DNA of 61,394 nt from Serinicoccus sediminis (GTDB lineage: Bacteria; Actinomycetota; Actinomycetes; Actinomycetales; Dermatophilaceae): contig NZ_SDVA01000017.1 in the NCBI RefSeq assembly GCF_004153545.1, forward strand, positions 1 through 61,394. The letters run 5' to 3'. The translations under genes were made by a program, and so were the position numbers. This document shows positions 17,113-25,599 of this stretch, one piece after another. The notes below the pieces were generated by a model, which was given only the letters and a program-made list of their open reading frames with translations, was not told where the DNA came from and ran no database searches. Position 1 is the first letter of the stretch. Each line of letters starts with the position of its first letter.

Positions 17113-18405
17113 TTACTGCCCGGTGCCGATCGACTCCGCCTGCTGCTGCGCGGTCTGGACGGCCTCCTCGCCGGACAGGTCCTGCTTGGCGACCTTCTCC
17201 ATCTCGGCGTCGAAGGCGGCGGCGACCTGCTCCCAGGTGGGGAACGACGGCGGCGCCTGGGCGGTAGTGAGCTGCTCGCCGAACTTCGCGAGCTTCTCGT
17301 CCTCGGTGAGGGCCTGGTCGTCCCAGGCGGCCTGCACCGACGGCAGGGCGCTGGTCATGTCATACCACTCCACCTGGGTCTCCGGCTGGGTGAGCCAGTC
17401 GACGAGCGCCCAGGCGGCGTCGCGGTTCTCGGTGTCGGCGAAGACGCCGAGGTTGGATCCGCCGATGAACGAGCTGGACTCGGCGCCGTCCGCGGTGGGG
17501 ATGGGGGCGACGTCGTACATCTGCGCGAAGTCCTCCTCGCCACCCTCGGCGGCGAAGTCCTCGACGAGGCTCATCATCCACGGCCCGGAGACGAACATCG
17601 GGACGCTGCCGTCGGTGAAGGTGGCCTCGGTCTGACCCTCCGGCGGGTTCGCGTCGGAGATCTCGTCGTCGAAGAAGCTGCCGAAGTAGTCGACCGCCGC
17701 GACGGTCTCCGGCGTGTCGAGGGTGTAGGCGTCCTCGGACGCGATCTCCCCGCCGCGCGACCAGGCGAACGGCACGACGGTCTGCCAGGAACCGGTCTGG
17801 CCCGGCTGCAGGCTGATGCCCCAGTCGACCCCGTCCTGCTCCTGCATGGCGGCGGCCATCTCCTTGAAGCCCTCCTGGTCGGTGGGCACCTCCTCGTAGC
17901 CGGCCTGCTCCGCGACGTCGGTGCGGTAGTAGACCATCCGGGTCTCGACGTACCACGGGACGCCGTAGGAGGTGCCCTCCACCTCGGTGGTGCCCTGTGC
18001 GCCCTCGAAGAACTTGGAGGTGTCGATGGAGCCGGGGGTCGGGTCCAGGGCGTCCATGCCCGCGAACTCGCCCATCCAGGTGGTGCCGATCATCGCCACG
18101 TCGGGGGTGGTCCCGGCGGTGATGGAGTTGACGAACTTGTCGTGCGCCGAGTCCCACGGGACCGGGGTGACGTTGACGCTGACGTCGGGGTACTGCTCCT
18201 CGAAGCCGGCCACCAGGTCCGGCAGCGCCTCGCCCTCGGCGCCCATCGCCCAGACCTCCAGCTCACCGGACAGGTCGTCGGTCGAGACCGCCTCGCCGGT
18301 CTGCGGGGCACCCGCCTCACCTGCACCGCCGTCGTCACGGCCGCACCCGGTCAGGGCCAGCGCGGTCGTGGTCGTCAGGGCGACCAGCAGGGTCGAACGT
18401 CGCAT
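17113..18405 (-). CDS. Sugar ABC transporter solute-binding lipoprotein (430 aa)
   Basis: The start at ATG 18405 has GAAGGAG 8 bases upstream. The N-terminus is a lipoprotein signal with lipobox LTGC (Cys21), so the mature protein is anchored outside the membrane. The rest matches family 1 extracellular binding proteins: EVWAMGAEGEALPDLVAGFE, WDSAHDKFVNSITAGTTPDV and SGPWMMSLVEDF are the usual landmarks. It delivers glycan-derived oligosaccharides to the two permeases encoded downstream. Expression is probably controlled by the LacI-type regulator gene just upstream through the palindrome at 18424-18435. Confidence 0.9.
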   Translation of the reverse strand: MRRSTLLVALTTTTALALTGCGRDDGGAGEAGAPQTGEAVSTDDLSGELEVWAMGAEGEALPDLVAGFEEQYPDVSVNVTPVPWDSAHDKFVNSITAGTTPDVAMIGTTWMGEFAGMDALDPTPGSIDTSKFFEGAQGTTEVEGTSYGVPWYVETRMVYYRTDVAEQAGYEEVPTDQEGFKEMAAAMQEQDGVDWGISLQPGQTGSWQTVVPFAWSRGGEIASEDAYTLDTPETVAAVDYFGSFFDDEISDANPPEGQTEATFTDGSVPMFVSGPWMMSLVEDFAAEGGEEDFAQMYDVAPIPTADGAESSSFIGGSNLGVFADTENRDAAWALVDWLTQPETQVEWYDMTSALPSVQAAWDDQALTEDEKLAKFGEQLTTAQAPPSFPTWEQVAAAFDAEMEKVAKQDLSGEEAVQTAQQQAESIGTGQ

Positions 18406-18423
18406 GAGGACTCCTTCGTCGTC

Positions 18424-18435
18424 GTAAGCGCTTAC
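18424..18435. promoter_or_regulatory. LacI-type operator GTAAGCGCTTAC
   Basis: This is a perfect 12-bp palindrome with the central CG typical of LacI-family operators, 19 bp before the binding-protein ATG. The nearest -10-like sequences on the minus strand (TATGTA, TATGTT) adjoin or overlap it, so bound repressor would block initiation or early elongation. The LacI gene itself ends 50 bp away. Confidence 0.7.
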
Positions 18436-18485
18436 ATAGCGTTCTCCGCAACATACACCGACGTCCCTCGTCCGCACAAGGGGGG

Positions 18486-19493
18486 TCAGGGGCAGCCGCA
18501 GGACTGCCGGAGCACGAGCCGGGTCGGCAGCACGTGCCGCTCCGGGGCGGAGTGCCGGTCCTCGAGCAGGCCCCGCATGCGCACGGCCACCTCCCGACCG
18601 AGCTCGCGCACCGGCTGGGCCACGGTGGTCAGCCCGGGGGTGACGTAGCGCGCGGCCATGACGTCGTCCCACCCGGTGACGCTGATCCGCTCGGGCACGT
18701 CGACACCCGCCGCCAGGAGCCGCTGCATCACCGACAGCGCCAGCTCGTCGTTGGCGCAGACCACGCCGTCGGCCTCCAGCTCGCCGTCGAGCAGCAGCGC
18801 GGCCACCCGTGGCCCGTCGTCCTCCCGGAAGGTGGCCGGGACCGGGTCGGCCGGCGCCAGACCCGCGGCCTCGTGGGCGGCGACGAAACCGGCATACCGC
18901 TCCTGGACGTCGTCGGCGATGTCCGGTGTGCCGACGAAGCGCAGCGCCCGTCGCCCGTGCTCCTCGATGAGGTGCCGGGTCAGCTGCTCGGCGCTGCCGA
19001 CGTTCTCCGTGCTGAAGCTCTCGACGGCGTCCTGGTGCCGGTCGGCCAGGACCAGGACCGGCAGCTTGGCCCGGACGGCGTCGACGGTCCTGGACGACAC
19101 CGGCACCGCCCCCATGAGCACCATCCCGTCGACCCGGCCGGCCAGCCGGCGCACGAGCAGGTCCACGTCGTCCTTCCCGTGGGTGAGCAGCACGACCACG
19201 CTGGCGCCGCCCTCGGCGGCCCCCTGCTCGTAGCCGGTGAGCAGGTCGGCGTAGTAGGGGCCGCGCAGCTCGGGGAGCACCAGGCCGTGGGCCTCGTGCG
19301 ACTTCACCGCGAGCGAGCGGGCCGCGCCGTCGGGGACGTAGCCCATCTCCTCGACCACCGCGAGCACCCGGTCGCGGGTCGAGGCGCGCACCTCACCGGG
19401 CCGGCGCAGCACCCGGGAGACGGTCGCGATCGAGACCCCCGCGCGCTCGGCCACCGAGTAGATCGTGGGGCGCCGCCCCGTGCGGTCCACCAT
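18486..19493 (-). CDS. LacI family transcriptional regulator (335 aa)
   Basis: The helix-turn-helix is at the N-terminus: PTIYSVAERAGVSIATVSRV, followed by the hinge helix VPDGAARSLAVKS. A periplasmic-binding-protein-like sensor domain fills the rest, with VDGMVLMGAVPVS, RALRFVGTPDIADD and DGVVCANDELALSVMQRL. ATG 19493 has GAGGAGGAG 7-15 bases upstream. It is encoded on the same strand immediately upstream of the importer operon, whose promoter carries a matching palindrome. It is therefore the likely sugar-responsive repressor of that operon. The terminal QSCGCP is an unusual Cys-containing tail. Confidence 0.9.
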   Translation of the reverse strand: MVDRTGRRPTIYSVAERAGVSIATVSRVLRRPGEVRASTRDRVLAVVEEMGYVPDGAARSLAVKSHEAHGLVLPELRGPYYADLLTGYEQGAAEGGASVVVLLTHGKDDVDLLVRRLAGRVDGMVLMGAVPVSSRTVDAVRAKLPVLVLADRHQDAVESFSTENVGSAEQLTRHLIEEHGRRALRFVGTPDIADDVQERYAGFVAAHEAAGLAPADPVPATFREDDGPRVAALLLDGELEADGVVCANDELALSVMQRLLAAGVDVPERISVTGWDDVMAARYVTPGLTTVAQPVRELGREVAVRMRGLLEDRHSAPERHVLPTRLVLRQSCGCP

Positions 19494-19548
19494 CGGTGTC
19501 TCCTCCTCGTGCCGGCGCTCGACCTCCCCGGAAGGCTACCGGTCGGTC

Positions 19549-21000
19549 TCAGCGCAGCAGCCGCGGCACCGGCTGGCTCGGGTGCGGCTCGTCCCCCAGC
19601 TCGGACTGCGCCCGCCACATCCGCGCCTCCAGCTCGGCCCGCACGTCCGCGTAGCCCGGCTCGTCGGCCACGTTGCGCAGCTCGAGCGGGTCGGCGACGA
19701 GGTCGTAGAGCTCCCACTCCGGCTCACCGGGGTCGCCGGTCGTGCCGGGCAGCCCGAGCGGGTCGTTGTAGTAGTAGACGAGCTTGTGCCGCTCGGTGCG
19801 GTAGCCGTAGTGCGCGGGGGCGTGGTGGTTGCCGTCGGCGTGCTCCCAGTAGCGGTAGTAGAGGCCGTCGGCCGGGGGCGGGGCGTCACCGCCGACGAGG
19901 TCGCGCCAGAAGCTGCGGCCCTGCATCCGGGGGTGGGCCGGGACCCCGCAGGCCTCGAGGATCGTGGGCGCGAGGTCGACGTTGGACACGATGCCGTCGT
20001 GCACCCCGCCGGGGGCGAGGCCGCGCGGCCAGGAGAGCACCAGGGGCATCCGGATCGACTCCTCGAACATCAGCCGCTTGTCGAACCACCCGTGGTCGCC
20101 CAGGAAGAACCCCTGGTCGGAGCTGTAGGCGAGCACGGTGTCGTCCAGGTCGCCGCGGGCGGTGAGCGCGTCGACGACCCGGCCCACGCTCTCGTCGACC
20201 GCCTGGACGCAGCGCAGGTAGTCCTCCATCCACCGCTGGTACTTCCACCGGGTGAGGGCTGCACCGGTCAGGTCCGCCGGCGGGTCGACCTTGAGGTCCT
20301 CGGCGTTCAGGTGCTCGGCCACGCTCATCCACACCTGCTGCACCGCCGCGGACCGGCCGTGGTGGTCGTCCTCGAAGGTCTCCGGGACCGGGATCGGGTC
20401 GGTGAAGAGGTCGGTATGCCGTGGCGCCGGCACCCAGGGCCGGTGCGGGGCCTTGTGCCACAGCAGCAGGCACCAGGGCTCGTCGCCGTCGAGAGAGTCC
20501 AGCCACCCCAGCGCGAGGTCGGTGAGGACGTCGGTGGCGTAGCCCGGCTCGGTGCGGGTGCCCTGCGGGCTGACGATGGTGGGGTCGACGTACTCCCCCT
20601 GGTCGACGAGGATCTCCCAGTGGTCGAAGCCCTGCGGCTGGTGGGCCGGCCCCTCGCCCAGGTGCCACTTGCCGACCAGCCCGGTGCGGTAGCCCGCCTC
20701 CCTGAGCAGCGACACGAAGGTCGGCTGGCTGGGGTCGATCGGCGTGGACAGCGTTCGCACCCCGTTCACGTGGCTGTAGGTGCCGGTGAGGATGCTGGCC
20801 CGGCTGGGCGTGCACAGCGAGTTGGTGACGAAGCAGCGGTCGAGCCGCACGCCCCGCTCGGCGATCCCGTCGATGTGCGGGGTGGTGTTGATCCGCGAGC
20901 CGTAGGCCCCCACCGCGTGCGCCGCGTGGTCGTCGGTGAGGATGAGCAGGATGTGGGGGCGCCGCGCGGGCTCGCCCGGGGTATGCCGGTCGGTCGTCAC
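19549..21000 (-). CDS. Type I sulfatase (483 aa)
   Basis: The formylglycine motif CTPSRASILTG appears near residue 75, and the metal-binding HILLILTDDHAA lies at residues 16-27. LVGKWHLGEG (Lys and His of the active site), HKAPHRPW and YSSDQGFFLGDHGWFDK complete the sulfatase pattern. No signal peptide is visible, so it appears cytoplasmic and would act on imported sulfate esters. The GTG at 21000 is the best in-frame start before the homologous region. It lies 55 bp upstream of the LacI gene, suggesting a link with glycan use, but a shared operon is not proven. An anaerobic or FGE-type maturase must exist elsewhere. Confidence 0.85.
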   Translation of the reverse strand: MTTDRHTPGEPARRPHILLILTDDHAAHAVGAYGSRINTTPHIDGIAERGVRLDRCFVTNSLCTPSRASILTGTYSHVNGVRTLSTPIDPSQPTFVSLLREAGYRTGLVGKWHLGEGPAHQPQGFDHWEILVDQGEYVDPTIVSPQGTRTEPGYATDVLTDLALGWLDSLDGDEPWCLLLWHKAPHRPWVPAPRHTDLFTDPIPVPETFEDDHHGRSAAVQQVWMSVAEHLNAEDLKVDPPADLTGAALTRWKYQRWMEDYLRCVQAVDESVGRVVDALTARGDLDDTVLAYSSDQGFFLGDHGWFDKRLMFEESIRMPLVLSWPRGLAPGGVHDGIVSNVDLAPTILEACGVPAHPRMQGRSFWRDLVGGDAPPPADGLYYRYWEHADGNHHAPAHYGYRTERHKLVYYYNDPLGLPGTTGDPGEPEWELYDLVADPLELRNVADEPGYADVRAELEARMWRAQSELGDEPHPSQPVPRLLR

Positions 21001-21058
21001 CCCGACGATCCTGCCCCATCGCCGCCAGGTCGACGCGGACCCCGGCCGCGGTATGCCG

Positions 21059-22591
21059 TCAGGACCCCTCGCGGCGCAGCTCGCGCTTGAGGATCTTGCC
21101 GGTGGCGCCCTTGGGCAGCTCGTCGATGACGGTGACCGTGCGGGGGTACTTGTACGGCGCGACCTGCTCCTTGACGTGCCGGACCAGCTCCTCCTCGTCG
21201 GCCCGGGCGTCCGGCGCCAGCACGACGTAGGCCGCGACCTCCTCACCGAGCTCGGGGTGAGGCACCCCGACGACGGCGGCCTCGGCGACGGCCGGGTGCT
21301 CGTAGAGCAGCTCCTCGATCTCGCGCGGGTAGACGTTGAGCCCGCCGCGGATGATCATGTCCTTCTTGCGGTCGACGATGACGTAGTAGCCGTCCTCGTC
21401 GCGGCGGGCCAGGTCGCCGGAGTGGAACCACCCCTCGCCGTCGATCGCCTCGGCGGTGGCGTCGGGCCGGTTCCAGTAGCCCTTCATGATGTTCTCGCCA
21501 CGGATGCAGATCTCGCCCACCTGCGGGTCGTCCTCGCTGCTGGGCCCGACCTCGGCGCCGTCCGGACCGACGAGCCGCATCTGCACCCCGCGGATCGGTG
21601 TGCCGATGGAGCCGGCCTTGCGCTCGGCGTCCGGGTGGTTGAACGAGGCCACCGGTGAGGTCTCGGACAGCCCGTAGCCCTCGAGGATGGTGGCCCCGAA
21701 GGTCTCCTCGAACCTCTTCATGACCTCGAGCGGCAGGCTGGCACCGCCGGAGATCGCGGTGCGCAGCGTGGACAGGTCGGGGGAGGTCTCGGCGGCGCCC
21801 GCGGCGGCGAGCATCGCGCCATACATCGTCGGGACCCCCTCGAAGACGGTGACCCGGTCGCGCTCGATGACCTCCAGCGCCTTCGCCGGGTCGAATCGCG
21901 GGATCATCGTCAGGGCCGCCCCGGTCGCGAAGGCGGTGTTCATGCCGCAGGTCATCCCGAAGACGTGGAAGAGCGGCAGGCAGCCCATGACGACGTCCGA
22001 GGAGTCGAGGTGCAGCAGGGTCTCGGTCGTCGCGCGCTGGTTGGACTGCAGGTTGTCGCAGGTCAGCTCGGCCCCCTTGGGACGGCCGGTGGTGCCGGAG
22101 GTGTAGAGGATGACGGCGGTGTCGTCGCCGTCGCGGGGCACGATCTCCTCGACCGGGTCCACCGCGTCGTCGCCGTGGACGTAGGAGCTCAGGCCCTCCG
22201 GGCCGAAGGTGAGCAGCCGGGTGCCGGTCGCCCCGGCCGCGGCAGCGGCGTCCTCCCCCGGCATGGCCGCGAGCAGGGTGGCGCCGGAGTCCTCGAGGTA
22301 GAACTGGATCTCCCGCCTCTTGAACAGCGGGTTCATCGGCACCACGACCGCGCCGAGCCGCAGCGCGGCGTAGTAGAGGACGGGGAAGGCCGGCACGTTG
22401 GGCAGCATGAGCGCCACCCGGTCGCCCTCGCCGACCCCCTGGGCACGCATCCACCCGGCGAGCTGCCGCGCCGAGTGCTCGACCTCGGCATACGTCAGGA
22501 CGAGGTCGTCGAGGATCACCGCCCGGGCATCCGGGTGGGCCTGCGCGGTGGCGGCGAGGTTGTGGGCGAGGTTCGCGCTGGCGCTGGTCAT
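21059..22591 (-). CDS. Long-chain fatty-acid--CoA ligase / acyl-adenylating enzyme (510 aa)
   Basis: All ANL superfamily core motifs are present: A3 YTSGTTGRPKGAE near residue 170, LEGYGLSETSPV, GWFHSGDLARRDEDGYYVIV, A8 DRKKDMIIRGGLNVYPREIE and A10 PKGATGKILKREL with the catalytic Lys. The sequence resembles acyl-CoA synthetases of the FadD/DltA-like medium- to long-chain group. The ATG at 22591 is preceded by GCAGGAGG with 6-bp spacing. It is monocistronic or leads into the sulfatase, whose start is 58 bp beyond its stop. The carbon-chain preference is not predictable from motifs. Confidence 0.85.
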   Translation of the reverse strand: MTSASANLAHNLAATAQAHPDARAVILDDLVLTYAEVEHSARQLAGWMRAQGVGEGDRVALMLPNVPAFPVLYYAALRLGAVVVPMNPLFKRREIQFYLEDSGATLLAAMPGEDAAAAAGATGTRLLTFGPEGLSSYVHGDDAVDPVEEIVPRDGDDTAVILYTSGTTGRPKGAELTCDNLQSNQRATTETLLHLDSSDVVMGCLPLFHVFGMTCGMNTAFATGAALTMIPRFDPAKALEVIERDRVTVFEGVPTMYGAMLAAAGAAETSPDLSTLRTAISGGASLPLEVMKRFEETFGATILEGYGLSETSPVASFNHPDAERKAGSIGTPIRGVQMRLVGPDGAEVGPSSEDDPQVGEICIRGENIMKGYWNRPDATAEAIDGEGWFHSGDLARRDEDGYYVIVDRKKDMIIRGGLNVYPREIEELLYEHPAVAEAAVVGVPHPELGEEVAAYVVLAPDARADEEELVRHVKEQVAPYKYPRTVTVIDELPKGATGKILKRELRREGS

Positions 22592-22726
22592 CGTCGACCT
22601 CCTGCGGTGGGATGGGGTCCTGATCGTCCCAAACCGTCGACCGCGTGTCCTGTCGGCGACGACCAGTCGTCGGGTTCAGACCGGCCTACGAGCCGCTCCG
22701 GTATGGTCTCGGCCGAGGGAGGGGTC
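22592..22726. promoter_or_regulatory. Divergent promoter region of acyl-CoA ligase and lipoprotein pair
   Basis: On the plus strand TATGGT at 22702-22707 is a plausible -10 box, with transcription expected to start near 22714. I see no other clear element. Confidence 0.35.
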
Positions 22727-22813
22727 GTGCCACGGGTCGACATCGACGCCACGAGGGGGGCCGCGCCCGGTCCGCTGGGCGGCAGCTTCGGTCAGGGAGG
22801 GGAACCCGCGTGA
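22727..22813 (+). CDS. Possible 28-aa leader ORF coupled to the lipoprotein
   Basis: A GTG at 22727 is preceded by GAGGGAGGGG with 2-12 bases spacing and lies about 13 bases after the predicted transcription start. The frame encodes VPRVDIDATRGAAPGPLGGS... and stops with TGA at 22811-22813, which overlaps the GTG start of the lipoprotein at 22810 (GTGA). This geometry is typical of translational coupling. The peptide has no recognisable features, so it may be only a leader, or spurious. Confidence 0.3.
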   Translation: MPRVDIDATRGAAPGPLGGSFGQGGEPA

Positions 22814-23352
22814 GATTCCGGGGCTCGGTGCTGGCGCTCGCCGCGGTGACGCTGGCCGGGTGTCAGAACCCGGGCGGTCAGACCACCCCGGGAGGGTCTT
22901 TGACGACGGAGGGAACCAGCGTGAACGGACGCGCCGACGAGGCAGCGGCGCGGGAGCAGCAGCCCCGCGTGCGGGAGATCCTGCAGGACCTGTGGGACCA
23001 GTTCGACGTCGAGGAGAAGCCACCGTTGGAAGACAAGCCCGGAGAGGCGACCATCCGCGCATGCACGCTGGGCGGCCCGGCCAGGGTCTCGGCCTGGGCC
23101 GAGGGAACACAGCTACGCGTCGCGGAAGAGACGGACCCCGAGCTGGAGGCCGAGCAGGCGCAGCTCGTCCGCGCCTGGCTGGACGAGCACGGCTGGGAAC
23201 GCATCGACAACCCGGCCCCCGAGGGTGACCCGGTCACCTACCACCGGAACACCGATGGTTTCGTCGTGACCATCACCCCGTGGGGCGATGCGCGTGTCGA
23301 CCTCGACGTCCAGTCACCGTGCTTCGACGAGGAGGGACAGCGCGTCGGGTGA
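22810..23352 (+). CDS. Lipoprotein of unknown function, paralogue A (180 aa)
   Basis: The GTG start has AGGGAGGGG upstream. Residues 1-18 are a lipoprotein signal with lipobox LAGC (Cys18). The mature 163 residues are acidic: a Thr/Gly-rich linker, a helix-rich segment (RADEAAAREQQPRVREIL, then LQDLWDQFD), and a C-terminal half that contains AWAEGTQLRVAEETDPELEA, DEHGWERIDNPAPEGDP and FDEEGQRVG. Two Cys (ACTL and SPCFDE) could form a disulfide. The next gene is a paralogue with the same plan, joined by a GTGA overlap. I do not recognise the family; actinobacterial cell-surface lipoproteins of this size are often annotated only as hypothetical. Confidence 0.8.
   Translation: MRFRGSVLALAAVTLAGCQNPGGQTTPGGSLTTEGTSVNGRADEAAAREQQPRVREILQDLWDQFDVEEKPPLEDKPGEATIRACTLGGPARVSAWAEGTQLRVAEETDPELEAEQAQLVRAWLDEHGWERIDNPAPEGDPVTYHRNTDGFVVTITPWGDARVDLDVQSPCFDEEGQRVG
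22930..23007 (+). repeat. 78-bp perfect direct repeat, copy 1
   Basis: This segment of lipoprotein A is identical base for base to 23505-23582 in lipoprotein B (575 bp offset), while the flanking coding sequence has diverged clearly. It encodes the shared RADEAAAREQQPRV... helix. Confidence 0.9.
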
Positions 23353-23927
23353 TCCCTTCAGACCGGGCGCCAGGCGCTCGCCGCAGACGCTGCTCCACCA
23401 TCTCCATAACCATGGGGCTGATGGTGGGCAGCGTTGCCGGTTGCGCACTGCTCAGTGCCGACGACGCACGGGTCACCACCCCCGGTGGCGCCGTCGTGAC
23501 CGCGCGCGCCGACGAGGCAGCGGCGCGGGAGCAGCAGCCCCGCGTGCGGGAGATCCTGCAGGACCTGTGGGACCAGTTCGACCTGGCGGACAAGCCTGAG
23601 GTCGAGCAGCAGATGGCTCCGGGTGGTCTACGTGCCTGCACCCTGGACGTCACGTCCGACATCTCGGCCTGGGCCGAGTCAGCCCGGTTGCGCGTGTCGG
23701 AGGAGGAGAACCCGGAGCTGGAGGCCGAGCAGGCGCAGCTGGTCCGTGACTGGCTCGACGCGAACGGCTGGGAACGTCTCGACAACCCCGCACCCGACTC
23801 GAGCCCGGTGACGTACCACCGCGACGCGGACGGGTTCAAGGTCACCGTCGCACCGCAGCTGGACGCCCGGGTCAGTCTCGACGTCGAGTCGCCGTGCTTC
23901 GACGACCAGGGGCGTCAGGTGGGCTGA
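23349..23927 (+). CDS. Lipoprotein of unknown function, paralogue B (192 aa)
   Basis: The GTG at 23349 overlaps the stop of paralogue A (GTGA). The N-terminus is basic and rather long (VIPSDRAPGARRRRCSTISI), then a short hydrophobic stretch ends in lipobox VAGC (Cys32). The mature part follows paralogue A throughout: identical helix segment, then ACTLDVTSDISAWAESARLR, DANGWERLDNPAPDSSPVTY and SPCFDDQGRQVG. Both Cys are conserved. The pair is a tandem duplication and probably acts together at the cell surface. The function is unknown. It converges on the DNA ligase gene, whose stop is 23 bp away. Confidence 0.8.
   Translation: MIPSDRAPGARRRRCSTISITMGLMVGSVAGCALLSADDARVTTPGGAVVTARADEAAAREQQPRVREILQDLWDQFDLADKPEVEQQMAPGGLRACTLDVTSDISAWAESARLRVSEEENPELEAEQAQLVRDWLDANGWERLDNPAPDSSPVTYHRDADGFKVTVAPQLDARVSLDVESPCFDDQGRQVG
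23505..23582 (+). repeat. 78-bp perfect direct repeat, copy 2
   Basis: Identical to 22930-23007; see that entry. The repeat ends abruptly on both sides, which suggests recent gene conversion, or very strong constraint on this helix. Confidence 0.9.
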
Positions 23928-23950
23928 GCACCCGCCGGTCGCGGTGCGCC

Positions 23951-25471
23951 TCAGCGCAGCGCCTCGACCGTGTCGATCTCCTCGACGCCCTTGTCGTCGC
24001 GGTAGCGCAGGACCCGGGCGAAGCGCAGGGCGACGCCGCCGGCATACCTCCTCGACGTCTGCACCGCGTCGTAGGCGACCTCGACGACCTGCTCGGGCCG
24101 CACGTGCACGACGTGCCCCTCGCGCGACGTCTCCAGACCCAGGAAGCGCTCCGTCTGCCACGCGAGCAGCTCGTCGGTCATGCCCTTGAACGTCTTGCCG
24201 ACCATGACCGGCTCGCCGTCGGCGCCGCGGGCCGCGAGGTGGATGTTGGACAACCACCCCTGGCGGCGCCCGCTGCCCCACTCGACCGCGACGACGACGA
24301 GGTCGGCGGTGCGGCGCGGTTTGACCTTGACCCACCCGGCGCCGCGCCGGCCGGCGGCGTAGGGCGCCTGCGGGTCCTTGACGACGACGCCCTCGTGCCC
24401 CTGCCCGACCACCCGGTCGAAGAACTCCTGAGCCGCCCCCGGGTCGTCGGTGCTCACCCGCTCCACGACCAGCCCGGGCGCGAGGTCGCCGAGCGCCGCC
24501 CACCGTTCTGTCGCGGGCTCGTCCACGAGGTCGCGGCCGTCGAGGTGCAGCAGGTCGAAGAGGTATGTCGTCACCGGGGTCGTGCGGGCGAGCTCGGCCG
24601 GGTCGGTCCGCGAGGCGGTCCGGGCGCCGGTGACCTGGAACGGCTCCGGGCGGCCGTCTGGGCCGAGCACGATGACCTCGCCGTCGAGGACGGCTGACTG
24701 CGCGGCGAGCGCCGCGACCTCGTCGACCACCTCGGGGAGCCGGTCGGTGATCTCCTCCAGGCTGCGGGTGAACAGCCGCACCGGCTGCTCGGCGTCCCGG
24801 TCGAGGTGGGCCTGGATGCGGATGCCGTCGAGCTTGAGGTCGAGGGCCAGCTCACGCTCCCCGGTGACCGCAGCGGCGACGTCGGGCTCGGAGCCGGCCA
24901 GCATCGGCCGCAGCGGGCGCCCGACCTCCAGCCGGACCTCCTCCAGGGCTGCCGACCCGCCGGTCAGCGCGGCCCGGGCGACCGGCCCGGGGAAGCCGGC
25001 GAGCATCACGGCCCGGCGCACCAGGGCCTCCGGCACGTCCGCGGCGCGGGCGATGGCCGGCAGCAGCACGCCGTCGCCGGCCCCCTGGCGCAGCTCCCCG
25101 GTGAGCAGGCCCACGAGCCACTCCTGCTCCTGGGCGGTAGCCCGGCCGAGCAGGTCGCGCACGGCCGCCGCGCGGGTGGCTGTCGAGCCGGCGCCCGCGA
25201 GCTGCTTGAGGTCGCTCAGTGCCATGTCCACCTCCAGCACCGACAGCGACGGGGCCGCCGCGGGGTCCGGGAGGTCCCGTAGCGAGCGCCAGCCGACCCC
25301 GACCGTGCGCTGGGGCAGGGTGCCGGCGAGGTAGTCGGCGACCACCTCGACCTCGCGGGGCTCGCCACCGGACACGTCCGTGAGGGCCTGGGCGAGCAGG
25401 GTGGTCTTGTCGGTGCGCGAGCGGGTCGCGGCCACCGTGGCGGACGTCGAGGTCACCTCGGCCAGATGCAT
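23951..25471 (-). CDS. ATP-dependent DNA ligase, LigB type (506 aa)
   Basis: The nucleotidyltransferase motif I is LDLKLDGIRIQAH, with the adenylated Lys near residue 211. Motif III region VLDGEVIVLGPDGRPEPFQV, motif IV HEGVVVKDPQAPYAAGRRG and motif V WVKVKPRRTADLVVVAVEWG follow, then an OB-fold with GKTFKGMTDELLAWQ. An N-terminal ~200-residue DNA-binding region (LSDLKQLAGAGSTATRAAAV) matches the roughly 507-aa ligase of mycobacteria called LigB. It seals nicks in duplex DNA and is an accessory to the NAD-dependent LigA. I start at ATG 25471 (MHLAEVTSTS), consistent with family length. It is divergent from the structured RNA at 25600. Confidence 0.88.
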   Translation of the reverse strand: MHLAEVTSTSATVAATRSRTDKTTLLAQALTDVSGGEPREVEVVADYLAGTLPQRTVGVGWRSLRDLPDPAAAPSLSVLEVDMALSDLKQLAGAGSTATRAAAVRDLLGRATAQEQEWLVGLLTGELRQGAGDGVLLPAIARAADVPEALVRRAVMLAGFPGPVARAALTGGSAALEEVRLEVGRPLRPMLAGSEPDVAAAVTGERELALDLKLDGIRIQAHLDRDAEQPVRLFTRSLEEITDRLPEVVDEVAALAAQSAVLDGEVIVLGPDGRPEPFQVTGARTASRTDPAELARTTPVTTYLFDLLHLDGRDLVDEPATERWAALGDLAPGLVVERVSTDDPGAAQEFFDRVVGQGHEGVVVKDPQAPYAAGRRGAGWVKVKPRRTADLVVVAVEWGSGRRQGWLSNIHLAARGADGEPVMVGKTFKGMTDELLAWQTERFLGLETSREGHVVHVRPEQVVEVAYDAVQTSRRYAGGVALRFARVLRYRDDKGVEEIDTVEALR

Positions 25472-25534
25472 ACCGAGCAGTCTGGCGCACCCCGGCGTCC
25501 CCGTCGCGGTCACACCGTCGGTCCCACCCGTCAC

Positions 25535-25566
25535 AGACTTGACCAAGTCTTGACCCGCAACATACC
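25535..25566 (+). promoter_or_regulatory. Dyad AGACTT-GACC-AAGTCT within a divergent promoter region
   Basis: The inverted repeat spans 25535-25550. TTGACC (25539-25544) with a 16-bp spacer to CATACC (25561-25566) is a fair sigma-A promoter toward the structured RNA. TAGCGT at 25588-25593 is an alternative -10 that would place the RNA 5' end at 25600. The dyad could be an operator; its protein is unknown. Confidence 0.4.
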
Positions 25567-25599
25567 CGCGCTTTGCCGGTCTCCGGTTAGCGTTGAGGC

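Noticed and set aside
15352-18648. A 1098-codon plus-strand frame across the ABC importer genes
   Set aside because: It crosses three well-supported minus-strand genes and is rich in Glu/Asp/Arg/His of shadow type, with no recognisable domain.
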